A stretch of DNA of 29,026 nucleotides from positions 1-29,026 of the forward strand of contig JAQCLA010000006.1 of NCBI GenBank assembly GCA_027592105.1, given 5' to 3'. A program made the translations under genes and the position numbers. The notes under the pieces are model-generated. The model saw only the letters and a program-made list of their open reading frames with translations, ran no database searches and had not been told where the DNA came from. The DNA is from Pseudomonadota bacterium. GTDB taxonomy: Bacteria > Pseudomonadota > Alphaproteobacteria > Rhodobacterales > Rhodobacteraceae. The stretch's first letter is position 1. Each line of letters begins with the position of its first letter. Shown here in pieces: positions 8,332 to 15,748 of this stretch.

Positions 8332-9321
8332 TCAGGCAGCACTCATCCGCATCGCATCAAGCGCGCGCATCACCGTTTGCGTATCGGCGCCATCGCGATG
8401 GGCCTGTTCCGACAGGTAGCGCCGCCAGCCGCGCGCGCCGGGCTGGCCGGCGAAAAGCCCCAGCATGTGGCGGGTGACCTGATGCAGCCGTCCGCCGCCC
8501 GCCAGATGATCGGCGATATAGGGCAGCATCCGCATGACGATCTCATGCGCGGTGTGTGGCGCGCGCGCCGCGCCGAAGATGATATGGTCGGCTGCGAGCA
8601 GAACGGCGGCAGGTGTCTGATAGGCCGCCCGCCCGATCATCACACCATCCATGCCGGCATCCAGATGGGTCTGCACCTCGGCCAAGCTGATAATCCCGCC
8701 ATTGATCGACAAATGCAGATGCGCGAATTCGCGTTTCATCGCATGGACCAAGCCGTAATCGAGCGGCGGAATATCGCGATTTTCCTTGGGGCTGAGCCCC
8801 TTGAGCCAGGCTTTGCGCGCATGGATGGTGAAACGCGTTACGCCCGCCTGCGCGACTGTCTCGAGGAATGCGGGCAAAACCGCCTCGGGCCGTTGGTCAT
8901 CGACACCGATCCGGCATTTCACCGTCACCTCGACAGGGCTTGCCGCGATCATGGCGGCAACGCATTCGGCAACAAGCTTGGGCCGCTCCATCAAGACCGC
9001 GCCGAAACACCCCGATTGTACCCGGTCAGAGGGGCAGCCGACATTGAGATTGATCTCGTCATAGCCATAGTCGGCGGCGATCCGCACAGCCTGCGCCAAT
9101 TCGGCGGGGTCCGACCCGCCCAGTTGCAGCGCAACGGGATGCTCTGCCGGATCAAAGCCCAAAAGCCGGTCACGATCCCCATGGATCACAGCGGGCGCTG
9201 TGACCATCTCGGTATAGAGCAGCGCATGCGCCGACATCTGCCGGTGAAAATACCGACAGTGCCGATCCGTCCAATCCATCATAGGGGCGATGGAGAGTTT
9301 TGCGTTTTGCTGAATCTTCAT
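8332..9321 (-). CDS. dusA: tRNA-dihydrouridine synthase A
   Basis: FMN-dependent enzyme that reduces uridine to dihydrouridine in the tRNA D-loop, 329 aa, cytoplasmic. The N-terminal LSIAPMMDWTDRHCRYF is the DusA hallmark. The catalytic Cys lies in NLNVGCPSDRVQSG (Cys96), and the TIM-barrel continues through VTVKCRIGVDD (FMN/substrate contacts), TIHARKAWLKGLSPKENR (DusA-specific) and SINGGI/DGVMIGRAAYQTP (phosphate binding). Length and order are normal. The ATG at 9321 follows an AT-rich stretch with only a poor Shine-Dalgarno; upstream ATGATAAAATG offers an out-of-frame alternative that terminates at once. Housekeeping gene, apparently first in the dusA-tauE-dioxygenase-like run. Confidence 0.96.
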   Translation of the reverse strand: MKIQQNAKLSIAPMMDWTDRHCRYFHRQMSAHALLYTEMVTAPAVIHGDRDRLLGFDPAEHPVALQLGGSDPAELAQAVRIAADYGYDEINLNVGCPSDRVQSGCFGAVLMERPKLVAECVAAMIAASPVEVTVKCRIGVDDQRPEAVLPAFLETVAQAGVTRFTIHARKAWLKGLSPKENRDIPPLDYGLVHAMKREFAHLHLSINGGIISLAEVQTHLDAGMDGVMIGRAAYQTPAAVLLAADHIIFGAARAPHTAHEIVMRMLPYIADHLAGGGRLHQVTRHMLGLFAGQPGARGWRRYLSEQAHRDGADTQTVMRALDAMRMSAA

Positions 9322-9565
9322 TTTATCATAATTTCAATGCACTACAGCTTGATGTTGAAGCAAGGTGGGAAATTTCTTCATCGCGCATGTGTTTCTCTAC
9401 GCCGCGTGATTGCACACATCAACCAAAGGCGACAACAGCCTGCAGCATGTAACCGGTTCAAGGTTCGGCCAAATCGCGGGTGATTTGTGCCAAATGCGCA
9501 TCGACGACAAAGCCGCAGTGCGATGCGACGCTGTGCCGGCGAATGCTGCTTTGGGCAAAGCGGTG
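9322..9565. other. Intergenic stretch without recognised gene
   Basis: This 244-bp stretch lies between the 3' end of the HxlR gene and the 5' end of dusA, both minus strand. Overlapping open frames exist but none has a convincing start, Shine-Dalgarno or family similarity. The 40 bases nearest dusA are AT-rich and may hold its promoter, though no well-spaced -35/-10 pair was found. Confidence 0.5.
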
Positions 9566-9949
9566 CTAAGAGCGGTCATCATAGGTCGCGCGCGCGGCAT
9601 CGATCTCGGCACGATGTTCGATCGCCCAAACCGCCAACGGCGACAGCCGGGCAAACAGGCTTTGACCAAGGGGGCGCAGGATATAGTCGACGCGCGGTGG
9701 CGCAGTCGGTGTCACGATCCGTTCGACCAGTCCATCGCGCTCCAGTTTGCGCAACGTCTGGGTCAACACCTTCTGAGAGACATCCGGAATATCGCGGCGC
9801 AGCTCGGAAAAGCGGCGCGGCGACAGGTGCAGCGCCGCCATCACCAAGATCGACCATTTGTCGCTGACACCATGCAACACCTGCCGCACCGGGCAGGTCG
9901 CAGGATCAAGGGAAATGGCAGGTGCCTTGGATGTCATTGCTTGAACCAT
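9566..9949 (-). CDS. HxlR-family winged-helix transcriptional regulator
   Basis: DNA-binding regulator of the HxlR family, 127 aa from the chosen start. The family core is complete: TCPVRQVLHGVSDKWSIL at the front with the N-terminal Cys often used for redox/electrophile sensing (YodB/HypR type), then LRRDIPDVSQKVLTQTLRKL (recognition helix region), a DGLVERI wing and a YILRPLGQSL segment. The ATG at 9947-9949 (MVQAMTSK) is preferred because GTGAGGAT precedes it by a few bases and the length suits the family; the frame stays open to 10021, giving 151 aa with an extra basic N-terminus. It is divergent from the truncated antiporter and probably controls the shared region through the 10037-10053 repeat. 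Confidence 0.88.
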   Translation of the reverse strand: MVQAMTSKAPAISLDPATCPVRQVLHGVSDKWSILVMAALHLSPRRFSELRRDIPDVSQKVLTQTLRKLERDGLVERIVTPTAPPRVDYILRPLGQSLFARLSPLAVWAIEHRAEIDAARATYDDRS

Positions 9950-10036
9950 ATCATCCTCACGCAGTCTTGAGTATCGATGTCCGTGGTTACCAGAAAGTGC
10001 CTCCTTTTTCAACTTCAACATTATGATTAGAACGTA

Positions 10037-10053
10037 AGTATTTTTTGTATACT
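10037..10053. promoter_or_regulatory. AGTAT-N7-ATACT inverted repeat, likely HxlR operator
   Basis: A perfect 5-bp inverted repeat with a 7-bp AT-rich centre stands between the HxlR gene and the truncated antiporter. HxlR proteins such as YodB bind short TACT/AGTA-type dyads, so this suits autoregulation. The surrounding DNA is markedly AT-richer than its neighbours. Confidence 0.5.
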
Positions 10054-10079
10054 GAAAATGGAAAGGACAGACAGGCCTT

Positions 10080-11204
10080 GTGATCTTGTTCGTGCGCTAT
10101 GTCGCAACGCCGCTCACGGATCGGCTGGCGCGCGCGCCCGAGCTTTTAGTGATCTTCGCCATCGCCATGGCCGCGATGTTCGCCGCCATCGGCTATGGTG
10201 TCGGCCTTGGCAAAGAGGTGGGCGGGCTTTTGGCGGGTGTGGCGCTGGCCTCGACCCCCTACCGCGAAACCATCGCCGCGCGGCTGGCCCCATTGCGCGA
10301 CTTCTTGTTGCTGTTTTTCTTCATCGCGCTTGGAACCGCGCTCGACCTGTCGCTGTTGGGCAGCCATGTCACAGGCGCGATCGTGTTCTCGCTTTTTGTG
10401 TTGATCGGCAATCCGCTGATCGTGCTTTTGATCATGGGCGCCTTGGGCTACCGCAAGCGCACGGGGTTTCTGGCCGGGCTGACAGTGGCGCAGATCAGCG
10501 AGTTCTCGCTGATCTTCATCGCGATGGGCGTGTCGCTGGGCCATGTACGCGAGGATGCGCTGGGTTTGGTGACGATGGTAGGCCTCGTGACCATCGCGGC
10601 CTCGACCTATATGATCACCTATTCGCACCAGCTTTATGCGATCTTTGGCCCCTATCTTGGCCTGTTCGAGCGGCGCGGCACCCCGCGTGAGGCAAGTGCG
10701 GCCGACAGCGACCCAAAGCGTGGATTTCCGGTCATCATCTTCGGGCTGGCGCGGTTTGGCACCGCGATCGGGATCAGGCTGCAAAAACGCGGCATTGCCG
10801 TGCTGGGTGTGGATTTCAACCCGCAAGCGATCAGGCGGTGGCGCGCCTTGGGGCTGGAAACCGCCTTTGGCGATGCCAGCGATCCCGAATTCATCGCCGA
10901 TTTGCCCCTGTCGCGGGCCGAACGCATCGTCTTGACTGTGCCGGTTCACCCCACGGGGCTGAGCCATGAGGATACGCGCACGACCTTGATCCAATTGACC
11001 CGCGCGGCGGGCTTTCGCGGCCAAATCGCGGTGACTTCGCATCATGCCGACGAGACCGCGATGCTGAAAGATGTCGGGGCCGATCTGGTGCTCGAACCGT
11101 TCCAAGATGCCGCCGACCGGGCCGCGGCCCTGTTGTGCGGCGCGGCGATCGAGGACCGCACCGATATTCCGGCCATCCCCTCAGAAGAAAAACCAACCCT
11201 CTGA
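10080..11204 (+). pseudogene. N-terminally truncated Kef/YbaL-type cation:proton antiporter with TrkA-N domain
   Basis: The translation resembles the second half of a YbaL/Kef-type monovalent cation:proton antiporter: about six membrane helices (ELLVIFAIAMAAMFAAIGYG through VTMVGLVTIAASTYMITYSH), including FLLLFFFIALGTALDLSLLG, then a cytosolic TrkA-N-like nucleotide-binding domain from about residue 218. Complete members are about 550-650 aa, so roughly the first 200 residues and half of the transport domain are missing. The frame closes at a TGA (10053-10055), and the only start is a GTG at 10080 in the middle of the domain. The nucleotide loop reads GLARFG where GxGxxG is expected. A decayed remnant is most likely; a short functional product cannot be excluded. 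Distal codon use remains gene-like. Confidence 0.72.
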
Positions 11205-11247
11205 AATATGACCGATGCCGGCAGCAATCGGCTATTTCCGCCCCATC

Positions 11248-11255
11248 TGCATACA
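11248..11255. promoter_or_regulatory. TGCATACA, possible second GntR site
   Basis: One-base variant of the TGTATACA palindrome at 11311-11318, located 63 bp (about six helical turns) upstream of it. Possible auxiliary site for looping; weak evidence. Confidence 0.25.
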
Positions 11256-11298
11256 CCAAAGCGTGGAAACACCCTGTATTTGGGCGTTTTCATATGGA

Positions 11299-11327
11299 TT
11301 GACGCAAGATTGTATACAGCCTAACCT
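11299..11327 (+). promoter_or_regulatory. Putative promoter with internal TGTATACA operator for the GntR-ligM operon
   Basis: TTGACG (11299-11304) is followed after 17 bp by TAACCT (11322-11327), a fair -35 with a weak -10. The perfect 8-bp palindrome TGTATACA (11311-11318) sits between them, where a bound repressor would block RNA polymerase. FCD-type GntR regulators commonly recognise TGTATACA-like dyads, so autoregulation by the next gene is plausible. Confidence 0.45.
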
Positions 11328-11334
11328 TTTCCCA

Positions 11335-11360
11335 GCCGAGGCCAGATAGCCCGACTCGGC
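11335..11360 (+). promoter_or_regulatory. Leader hairpin abutting the Shine-Dalgarno of the GntR gene
   Basis: GCCGAG and CTCGGC form a perfect 6-bp stem enclosing 14 nt, ending one base before AAGGGAGG. In the mRNA this would sit directly against the ribosome-binding site; the effect is unknown. Confidence 0.3.
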
Positions 11361-11372
11361 AAGGGAGGAAGA

Positions 11373-12107
11373 ATGGGCGAAGAAGACCGTATGTCGCTGG
11401 TCGACAAGGCCATCATTGCCTTGCGCAGCATGATCATGTCTGGCGAGCTTGCCCCTTCTGCCCGCGTGGCCGAAGTTGCGCTGTCTGAACGCTTGGGCAT
11501 TTCGCGCACGCCGATCCGGCAAGCGATGGATAGGTTGACCGCCGAGGGGCTGCTTGAACGGATCGAGACCGGCGGCTGCCGCGTGGCAAGCCTGAGCATC
11601 ACCGATATTCTGGACGCAATCGAAATTCGCGGCGTGATCGAAGGCACAGCTGCGCGTCTGGCCGCAGAACGCGGCGCGGATGACGATGATCTCGCGCAAT
11701 GCGACGCGCTTTTGGCCCGTATCGACGAGGCGCTGCACCGCGAGGGCGGGATCGATTTCGACGCCTATGTCGCGGCCAATGCGCAATTCCATCAACTCTT
11801 GGCCGCCTTGGCCAAAAGCCCTGTTATCACGCGTGAGGTCGAGCGGGTGATGCGCCTGCCCTTGGCCTCGCCATCGGCGTTTTTGCAAGAGCAGGCGCTG
11901 ATCCATGATTTCCAGACCTCGCTGGTGCGCGCACAGCATCAGCACAAAGCCCTCATCGCCGCGATCCGCGACCGCGAGGGTGCGCGCGCCGAGGCCTTGG
12001 CGCGCGAACATGCCCGTCTTGCGCGGGAAAACCTCGAACATGTGATGAAATGCGACCGCAAGCTTGCCGCCCGCGTGCCGGGCCTTGCGCTGGTCGCATC
12101 CCGATAG
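11373..12107 (+). CDS. GntR-family (FCD domain) transcriptional regulator
   Basis: Cytoplasmic ligand-responsive regulator, 244 aa. The N-terminal winged helix spans about residues 7-75 (ALRSMIMSGELAPSARVAEV, then LSERLGISRTPIRQAMDRL, the recognition helix). It is followed by an all-helical FCD effector domain, with metal/ligand-binding His residues visible in NAQFHQLL, QHQHKALI and REHARLA. The ATG at 11373 has a strong GGGAGGAAGA Shine-Dalgarno. It precedes the ligM-like gene by 23 bp and so is probably in the same operon, a common arrangement for repressors of the catabolic genes they head. The ligand is likely the pathway substrate or an acid derived from it (inference). Confidence 0.92.
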   Translation: MGEEDRMSLVDKAIIALRSMIMSGELAPSARVAEVALSERLGISRTPIRQAMDRLTAEGLLERIETGGCRVASLSITDILDAIEIRGVIEGTAARLAAERGADDDDLAQCDALLARIDEALHREGGIDFDAYVAANAQFHQLLAALAKSPVITREVERVMRLPLASPSAFLQEQALIHDFQTSLVRAQHQHKALIAAIRDREGARAEALAREHARLARENLEHVMKCDRKLAARVPGLALVASR

Positions 12108-12130
12108 ATCAATCAAGGAGACTGAGTAAG

Positions 12131-13534
12131 ATGCCAAGCCTTAACGATGTGATGACACAAGCCGGCAATCCGGTGCAGATGCTGCGCAACTCGCAAATCG
12201 GGATGTATGTCTACCCGGTGGTGGCCCCCGAATTCCAGAACTGGCGCAATGAACAGGTCGCATGGCGCGATACGGCCGTGCTGTTCGACCAGTCGCATCA
12301 TATGGACGAGATCATCGTCGAAGGCCCGCAGGCCGAGGAATTCTTGGCCCATCACGGCATCAACGCCTTCAACAATTTCGACCTGAACCGCGCCAAGCAT
12401 TATGTCCCCGTCACGCCCAACGGCCATGTGATCGGCGACCACATCATCTTCCGCGAGCGTCAGGACAAATTCATTCTCGTGGGTCGCGCGCCGACCTCCA
12501 ACTGGCTGATGTTCTGCGCCGCATACGGCAATTGGAACGTGCGCCTGCGCTATGACCCCCGCAGCCCCTCGCGCCCCGAGGGTGAGCGCGTGCTGCGCGA
12601 GCATTACCGCTACCAGATCCAAGGCCCCGATGCGCCCAAGATCTTTGAAAAGATGAACGGCGGCCCGATCCCCGACATCAAGTTCTTCCATGTCGACTGG
12701 ATCAATATCGGCTCCAAAAAGGTCCAAGCGCTGCGCCACGGCATGTCTGGCGCGCCGGGTCTGGAAATCTGGGGCCCCTACAAAGACAAGGATTACATCC
12801 ACTCCACCATCCTGCAGGCCGCGCGCGATGCAGGCGTGAAACTGGTGCAGTGCGGCAGCCGCGCCTATTCGACCAACACGCTTGAATCGGGCTGGATCCC
12901 CTCGCCGCTGCCGGGCATCTACACCGGTGATGGCATGCTGAAAGAATACCGCGATTGGCTGGGTGCCGACAGCTACGAGGCCGCAGGCGCGATCGGCGGC
13001 AGCTTCGTCTCCGACAATATCGAGGATTACTACGTCAATCCCTTCGAGCTTGGCTACGGCTTCTACATCGGCTGGAAGAAGGACGACTTCATCGGCAAGG
13101 CGGCACTCGCCAAGCTCAAGGATGCGCCCAGCAACCGCAAGAAGGTGACCTTTGAGTGGAACCCCGAGGATGTGGTCAAGGTCATCGCCTCGGCCTTCGA
13201 GGAAGGCACGCCCTATAAGTGGATCGACTTCCCCCAGCCCAACTATGCCTCCTCCTCCGCCGATATGGTGATGCGCGATGGCAAGATGGTCGGCATGTCG
13301 ATGTTCAACGGCTACAGCTACAATGAGCGCCGCGTGCTTTCCTTGGGTGTCGTGCATCAAGACGTGCAGGAAGACGAGATCCTGACGCTGAAATGGGGCG
13401 AGCCGGAAACCACTGGCAAGACCTCGACCGAGCCGCATCGCCAGACGGAAATCCGCGTCCGCGTCGCACCCACACCCTATGCGCGCGAAGTGCGCGAAGG
13501 CTACGCTGTCGATAGCTGGCGCGCGAAGTCCTAA
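12131..13534 (+). CDS. ligM: THF-dependent aromatic O-demethylase, LigM/DesA-like (GcvT family)
   Basis: GcvT-fold methyltransferase, 467 aa, similar throughout to my recollection of Sphingobium LigM (vanillate/3-O-methylgallate O-demethylase, about 471 aa). Shared stretches include MLRNSQIGMYVYPVVAPEF, FDQSHHM, YVPVTPNGHVIGDHIIF, LRHGMSGAPGLEIWGPY, SRAYSTNTLESGWIPSPLP and GGSFVSDNIEDYYVNP. Residues matching the LigM catalytic set appear present: Tyr246 (LigM Tyr247), His56/57 and Arg119. The enzyme would transfer a methyl group from an aryl methoxy substrate to THF, giving 5-methyl-THF and a phenol. AAGGAG precedes the ATG. The next gene is MetF-like, as in the ligM-metF operon of SYK-6. The true substrate is not fixed by sequence; no protocatechuate or gallate ring-cleavage gene is present here. 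DmdA is less likely on length and motifs. Confidence 0.82.
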   Translation: MPSLNDVMTQAGNPVQMLRNSQIGMYVYPVVAPEFQNWRNEQVAWRDTAVLFDQSHHMDEIIVEGPQAEEFLAHHGINAFNNFDLNRAKHYVPVTPNGHVIGDHIIFRERQDKFILVGRAPTSNWLMFCAAYGNWNVRLRYDPRSPSRPEGERVLREHYRYQIQGPDAPKIFEKMNGGPIPDIKFFHVDWINIGSKKVQALRHGMSGAPGLEIWGPYKDKDYIHSTILQAARDAGVKLVQCGSRAYSTNTLESGWIPSPLPGIYTGDGMLKEYRDWLGADSYEAAGAIGGSFVSDNIEDYYVNPFELGYGFYIGWKKDDFIGKAALAKLKDAPSNRKKVTFEWNPEDVVKVIASAFEEGTPYKWIDFPQPNYASSSADMVMRDGKMVGMSMFNGYSYNERRVLSLGVVHQDVQEDEILTLKWGEPETTGKTSTEPHRQTEIRVRVAPTPYAREVREGYAVDSWRAKS

Positions 13535-13542
13535 GAAACATA

Positions 13543-13592
13543 GGCCGCGCCCCGGGCTGTCCGGGGCGCGGCCAAACCCGGCGCATGCGCCG
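13543..13592 (+). promoter_or_regulatory. Strong intercistronic hairpin and adjoining palindrome between ligM-like and metF-like genes
   Basis: GGCCGCGCCCCGG and CCGGGGCGCGGCC (13543-13573) form a perfect 13-bp stem with a 5-nt loop. CGGCGCATGCGCCG (13579-13592) is a perfect 14-bp palindrome just downstream, ending before the metF-like Shine-Dalgarno. No U-tract follows, so this may protect the ligM mRNA 3' end or attenuate read-through, making ligM more abundant than the downstream genes (inference). Confidence 0.6.
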
Positions 13593-13610
13593 AAAATGAT
13601 AGGAGATGCC

Positions 13611-14564
13611 ATGCCCATCCTGCCCTTCCGCAAGCCCGGTCTGCGTGATGGCTTGGGCGTGGACGCCGCCCGGCTGATGGACGGCTTCTCGATCGAGGTG
13701 ATGCCGCGCACTGCCGCCAAGATCGCCGATTTCCGCCCGCTTTTGCCGCAAGGCACGCGGATCTATATCGCCCATCTCGAGGGCACCCCCATCGACGATA
13801 TGATCGCCACCGCGCGCCGCCTTAGCGACGAGGGCTTTGCCGTCATGCCGCATTTTCCCGCCCGCATTATCGCGGGTCCGGATGAATTGAACCATTGGAT
13901 CACCCGCTACCGGCTTGAGGCTGATGTGACCGAGGCGCTGGTGCTGGCAGGTGGTCCGAAAACCCCCGTCGGCGCCTTCGACAGTTCCATGCAGTTGCTG
14001 GAAACCGGATATTTCGAAGAGGCAGGATTTGAGCGCCTGCACATCGCGGGCCACCCCGAGGGCAACCGCGATATCGACCCCGATGGCGGCACAACTGCCG
14101 TTGATCAGGCGCTACTTTGGAAACAGGATTACGCCGCACGCTCAGGCATGCAGATGGCGATCGTCACCCAATTTGCCTTTGACGCGGCGGGTGTGCTGGA
14201 ATGGGAACGCCGCCTGCGCGCAATGGGCGTGACGCTGCCCATCCATCTGGGCGTGGCGGGGCCAGCCAAGTTGCAGACACTTTTGAAATTCGCCATCGCC
14301 TGTGGCGTTGGCCCCTCATTGTCGGTCTTGCAAAAACGCGCGCGCGATGTCACCAAATTGCTGATGCCGTTTGAGCCGGATGTGCTGTTGGCCGATCTGG
14401 CCACCGGGTTGGCCGAAGATCGTGACAACCTGATCGCACAGATCCACTTGTTTCCACTCGGCGGGATCGAGGCAAGCGCGGCTTTCGCCGCAAAAGCGCG
14501 CGGCCCAACGGATGCGGCGCATGACGCGACCAAGCTCACGACCCCAACGGAGCGAAGCATATGA
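13611..14564 (+). CDS. Divergent methylenetetrahydrofolate reductase-like protein (MetF family)
   Basis: TIM-barrel protein of the MetF family, 317 aa. Probable role: oxidising or reducing C1 carbon between 5-methyl-THF, the product of the upstream demethylase, and 5,10-methylene-THF. Family marks are SIEVMPR (Glu29, matching the catalytic Glu28 of E. coli MetF), VMPHFPAR, HIAGHPEGN (AGYPEGH region), VTQFAFD with its substrate-binding Gln, and IHLFPLGG. The loop normally containing R-G-D (E. coli Asp120) reads LAGGPKTPVG, so that Asp is absent. This suggests a specialised direction or cofactor use. AGGAG lies five bases before the ATG at 13611. The stop overlaps the OsmC gene (ATGA). Not the housekeeping metF of methionine synthesis, judging by divergence and context. 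Confidence 0.8.
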   Translation: MPILPFRKPGLRDGLGVDAARLMDGFSIEVMPRTAAKIADFRPLLPQGTRIYIAHLEGTPIDDMIATARRLSDEGFAVMPHFPARIIAGPDELNHWITRYRLEADVTEALVLAGGPKTPVGAFDSSMQLLETGYFEEAGFERLHIAGHPEGNRDIDPDGGTTAVDQALLWKQDYAARSGMQMAIVTQFAFDAAGVLEWERRLRAMGVTLPIHLGVAGPAKLQTLLKFAIACGVGPSLSVLQKRARDVTKLLMPFEPDVLLADLATGLAEDRDNLIAQIHLFPLGGIEASAAFAAKARGPTDAAHDATKLTTPTERSI

Positions 14565-15748
14565 AACAGGCCGACAACATCATCGGGCAAAGCGGCACAG
14601 CACCCTTTTTCAGGGTCGCCAACCCCGAAGATGTTGGCTTGACACCCGCGCCGCTGCGCCACGGCGATGCGGTGCGCACATGGGTGAGCGCGCTGGCCGG
14701 TTTCCAAAAGGAAGCGTTGGTTTTGTCGAGCCGGACTGGCGCGATGTGGCGGCTGGTGTCGGATGAAGGGGCCTATCTCAACGGCCATGACGCCGCCCCC
14801 TGCCCGCTGTCGTTCCTGACGGTGGGCATGATTTCCAGCTACATGAACGAGATCATGGCCTTGGCCGCGCGCGATGGGGTCACGATCCGGCATCTGCGGC
14901 TTATTCAGAACAACTATTACACGATGAAGGGCTCGATGATGAAGCGCACCATGACGGGTGGCGCGCTTCCGGTCGAGTTGGAGGTCGAGATTGATTGCGA
15001 TCTACCTGACGCAGCCCTAAATGAGATGTTGATGGGGGCGGTCCATGCCTCGCCGCTCAATGGCTTGATGCGGGGCGTTTTGCCCAGCCTCTTTACGCTC
15101 AGCCGCAACGGCGCGCAAATCGCCACGGGCGACGCAAGCGCGCTGGATCATCCGGTCGTGGGTGGACCAAAAGGCGCGGCCCCGCTGCCCGCCCAGACCG
15201 ATCTGACGCTCATCGAACGCTTGGGCCTCTCGCCGCATAAGGCCGTGGCCAAGGGTACGGCAGGGACAGCCACCAGCCTGACCGACGAGCAGGATCGCAC
15301 GCTGAACCCTGCCGCTATCTGTACGCTGCGCGAAGATGGCATCAAGGAAATCGAACAGCATCTCTATAGCCCGCATGGCTCGATCTTCCGCTATCTCAGC
15401 GAAGAGGCCCCGCCCCATGGCCAAGGCCGCGCACCCGATGCGGTGAGCTACATCTCTGCGGGCATCGCCTTTTGTTTCATGACGCAATTCGGGCGCATGG
15501 CCTCGATGGAAAAGCTAGATCTGTCGCATTACGCGGTGGTGCAGGATACGCATTTCTCGCTTGGCGGCGCATCAGGGGGAACGGGGCAAGCGGGAAGCGC
15601 CGATCCGGTGGAGACACATGTGCATCTGCAAACAACAGAAAGCGACGATGTCGCGCGCGATATGCTCGATGTGTCGGAACGGACCTGTTTCTTGCATGCG
15701 TTTTGCCGCACCGATCTCAAAACGAAACTCAAGGTGACGCGTGTGTGA
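14561..15748 (+). CDS. Tandem OsmC-like protein
   Basis: 395-aa cytosolic protein that reads as two OsmC-like halves. The N-terminal half (about 35-185) has PCPLSFLTVGMISSYM and HASPLNGLM, the positions of the two OsmC helices, but lacks Cys at both expected active sites. The C-terminal half (about 215-393) has SYISAGIAFCFMTQF (Cys305) and SERTCFLHAFC (Cys376, with Cys382), matching the peroxidatic and resolving Cys spacing of OsmC/Ohr. One site is therefore probably active and the other structural. OsmC/Ohr proteins reduce organic hydroperoxides; why one belongs with folate-dependent demethylation is unclear. Protection of reduced folates or a catalytic role are options. The start overlaps the metF-like stop. 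Homology assigned by motif reading, not by a search. Confidence 0.75.
   Translation: MKQADNIIGQSGTAPFFRVANPEDVGLTPAPLRHGDAVRTWVSALAGFQKEALVLSSRTGAMWRLVSDEGAYLNGHDAAPCPLSFLTVGMISSYMNEIMALAARDGVTIRHLRLIQNNYYTMKGSMMKRTMTGGALPVELEVEIDCDLPDAALNEMLMGAVHASPLNGLMRGVLPSLFTLSRNGAQIATGDASALDHPVVGGPKGAAPLPAQTDLTLIERLGLSPHKAVAKGTAGTATSLTDEQDRTLNPAAICTLREDGIKEIEQHLYSPHGSIFRYLSEEAPPHGQGRAPDAVSYISAGIAFCFMTQFGRMASMEKLDLSHYAVVQDTHFSLGGASGGTGQAGSADPVETHVHLQTTESDDVARDMLDVSERTCFLHAFCRTDLKTKLKVTRV

Noticed and set aside
7705..9483. 592-aa plus-strand open frame across tauE and dusA
   Set aside because: It spans two well-supported minus-strand genes and the gap between them; low-complexity Arg/His/Gln composition.
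9410..9970. 186-aa plus-strand open frame over the HxlR gene and the gap
   Set aside because: Antisense to HxlR with no family features; the in-frame extension past the HxlR stop on the minus strand also shows nothing convincing.
10058..10690. ATG-initiated 210-aa frame as the true start of the antiporter
   Set aside because: It is in a different frame from the membrane/TrkA-N similarity, with an Arg/Cys-rich shadow composition.
12131..13534. DMSP demethylase DmdA as identity of the GcvT-family protein
   Set aside because: DmdA is about 365 aa, and this 467-aa protein carries LigM-type segments and the catalytic Tyr region.
12113..13756. 547-aa minus-strand open frame opposite the ligM-like gene
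   Set aside because: Antisense shadow of a high-GC gene; the plus strand encodes a full family match with a Shine-Dalgarno.
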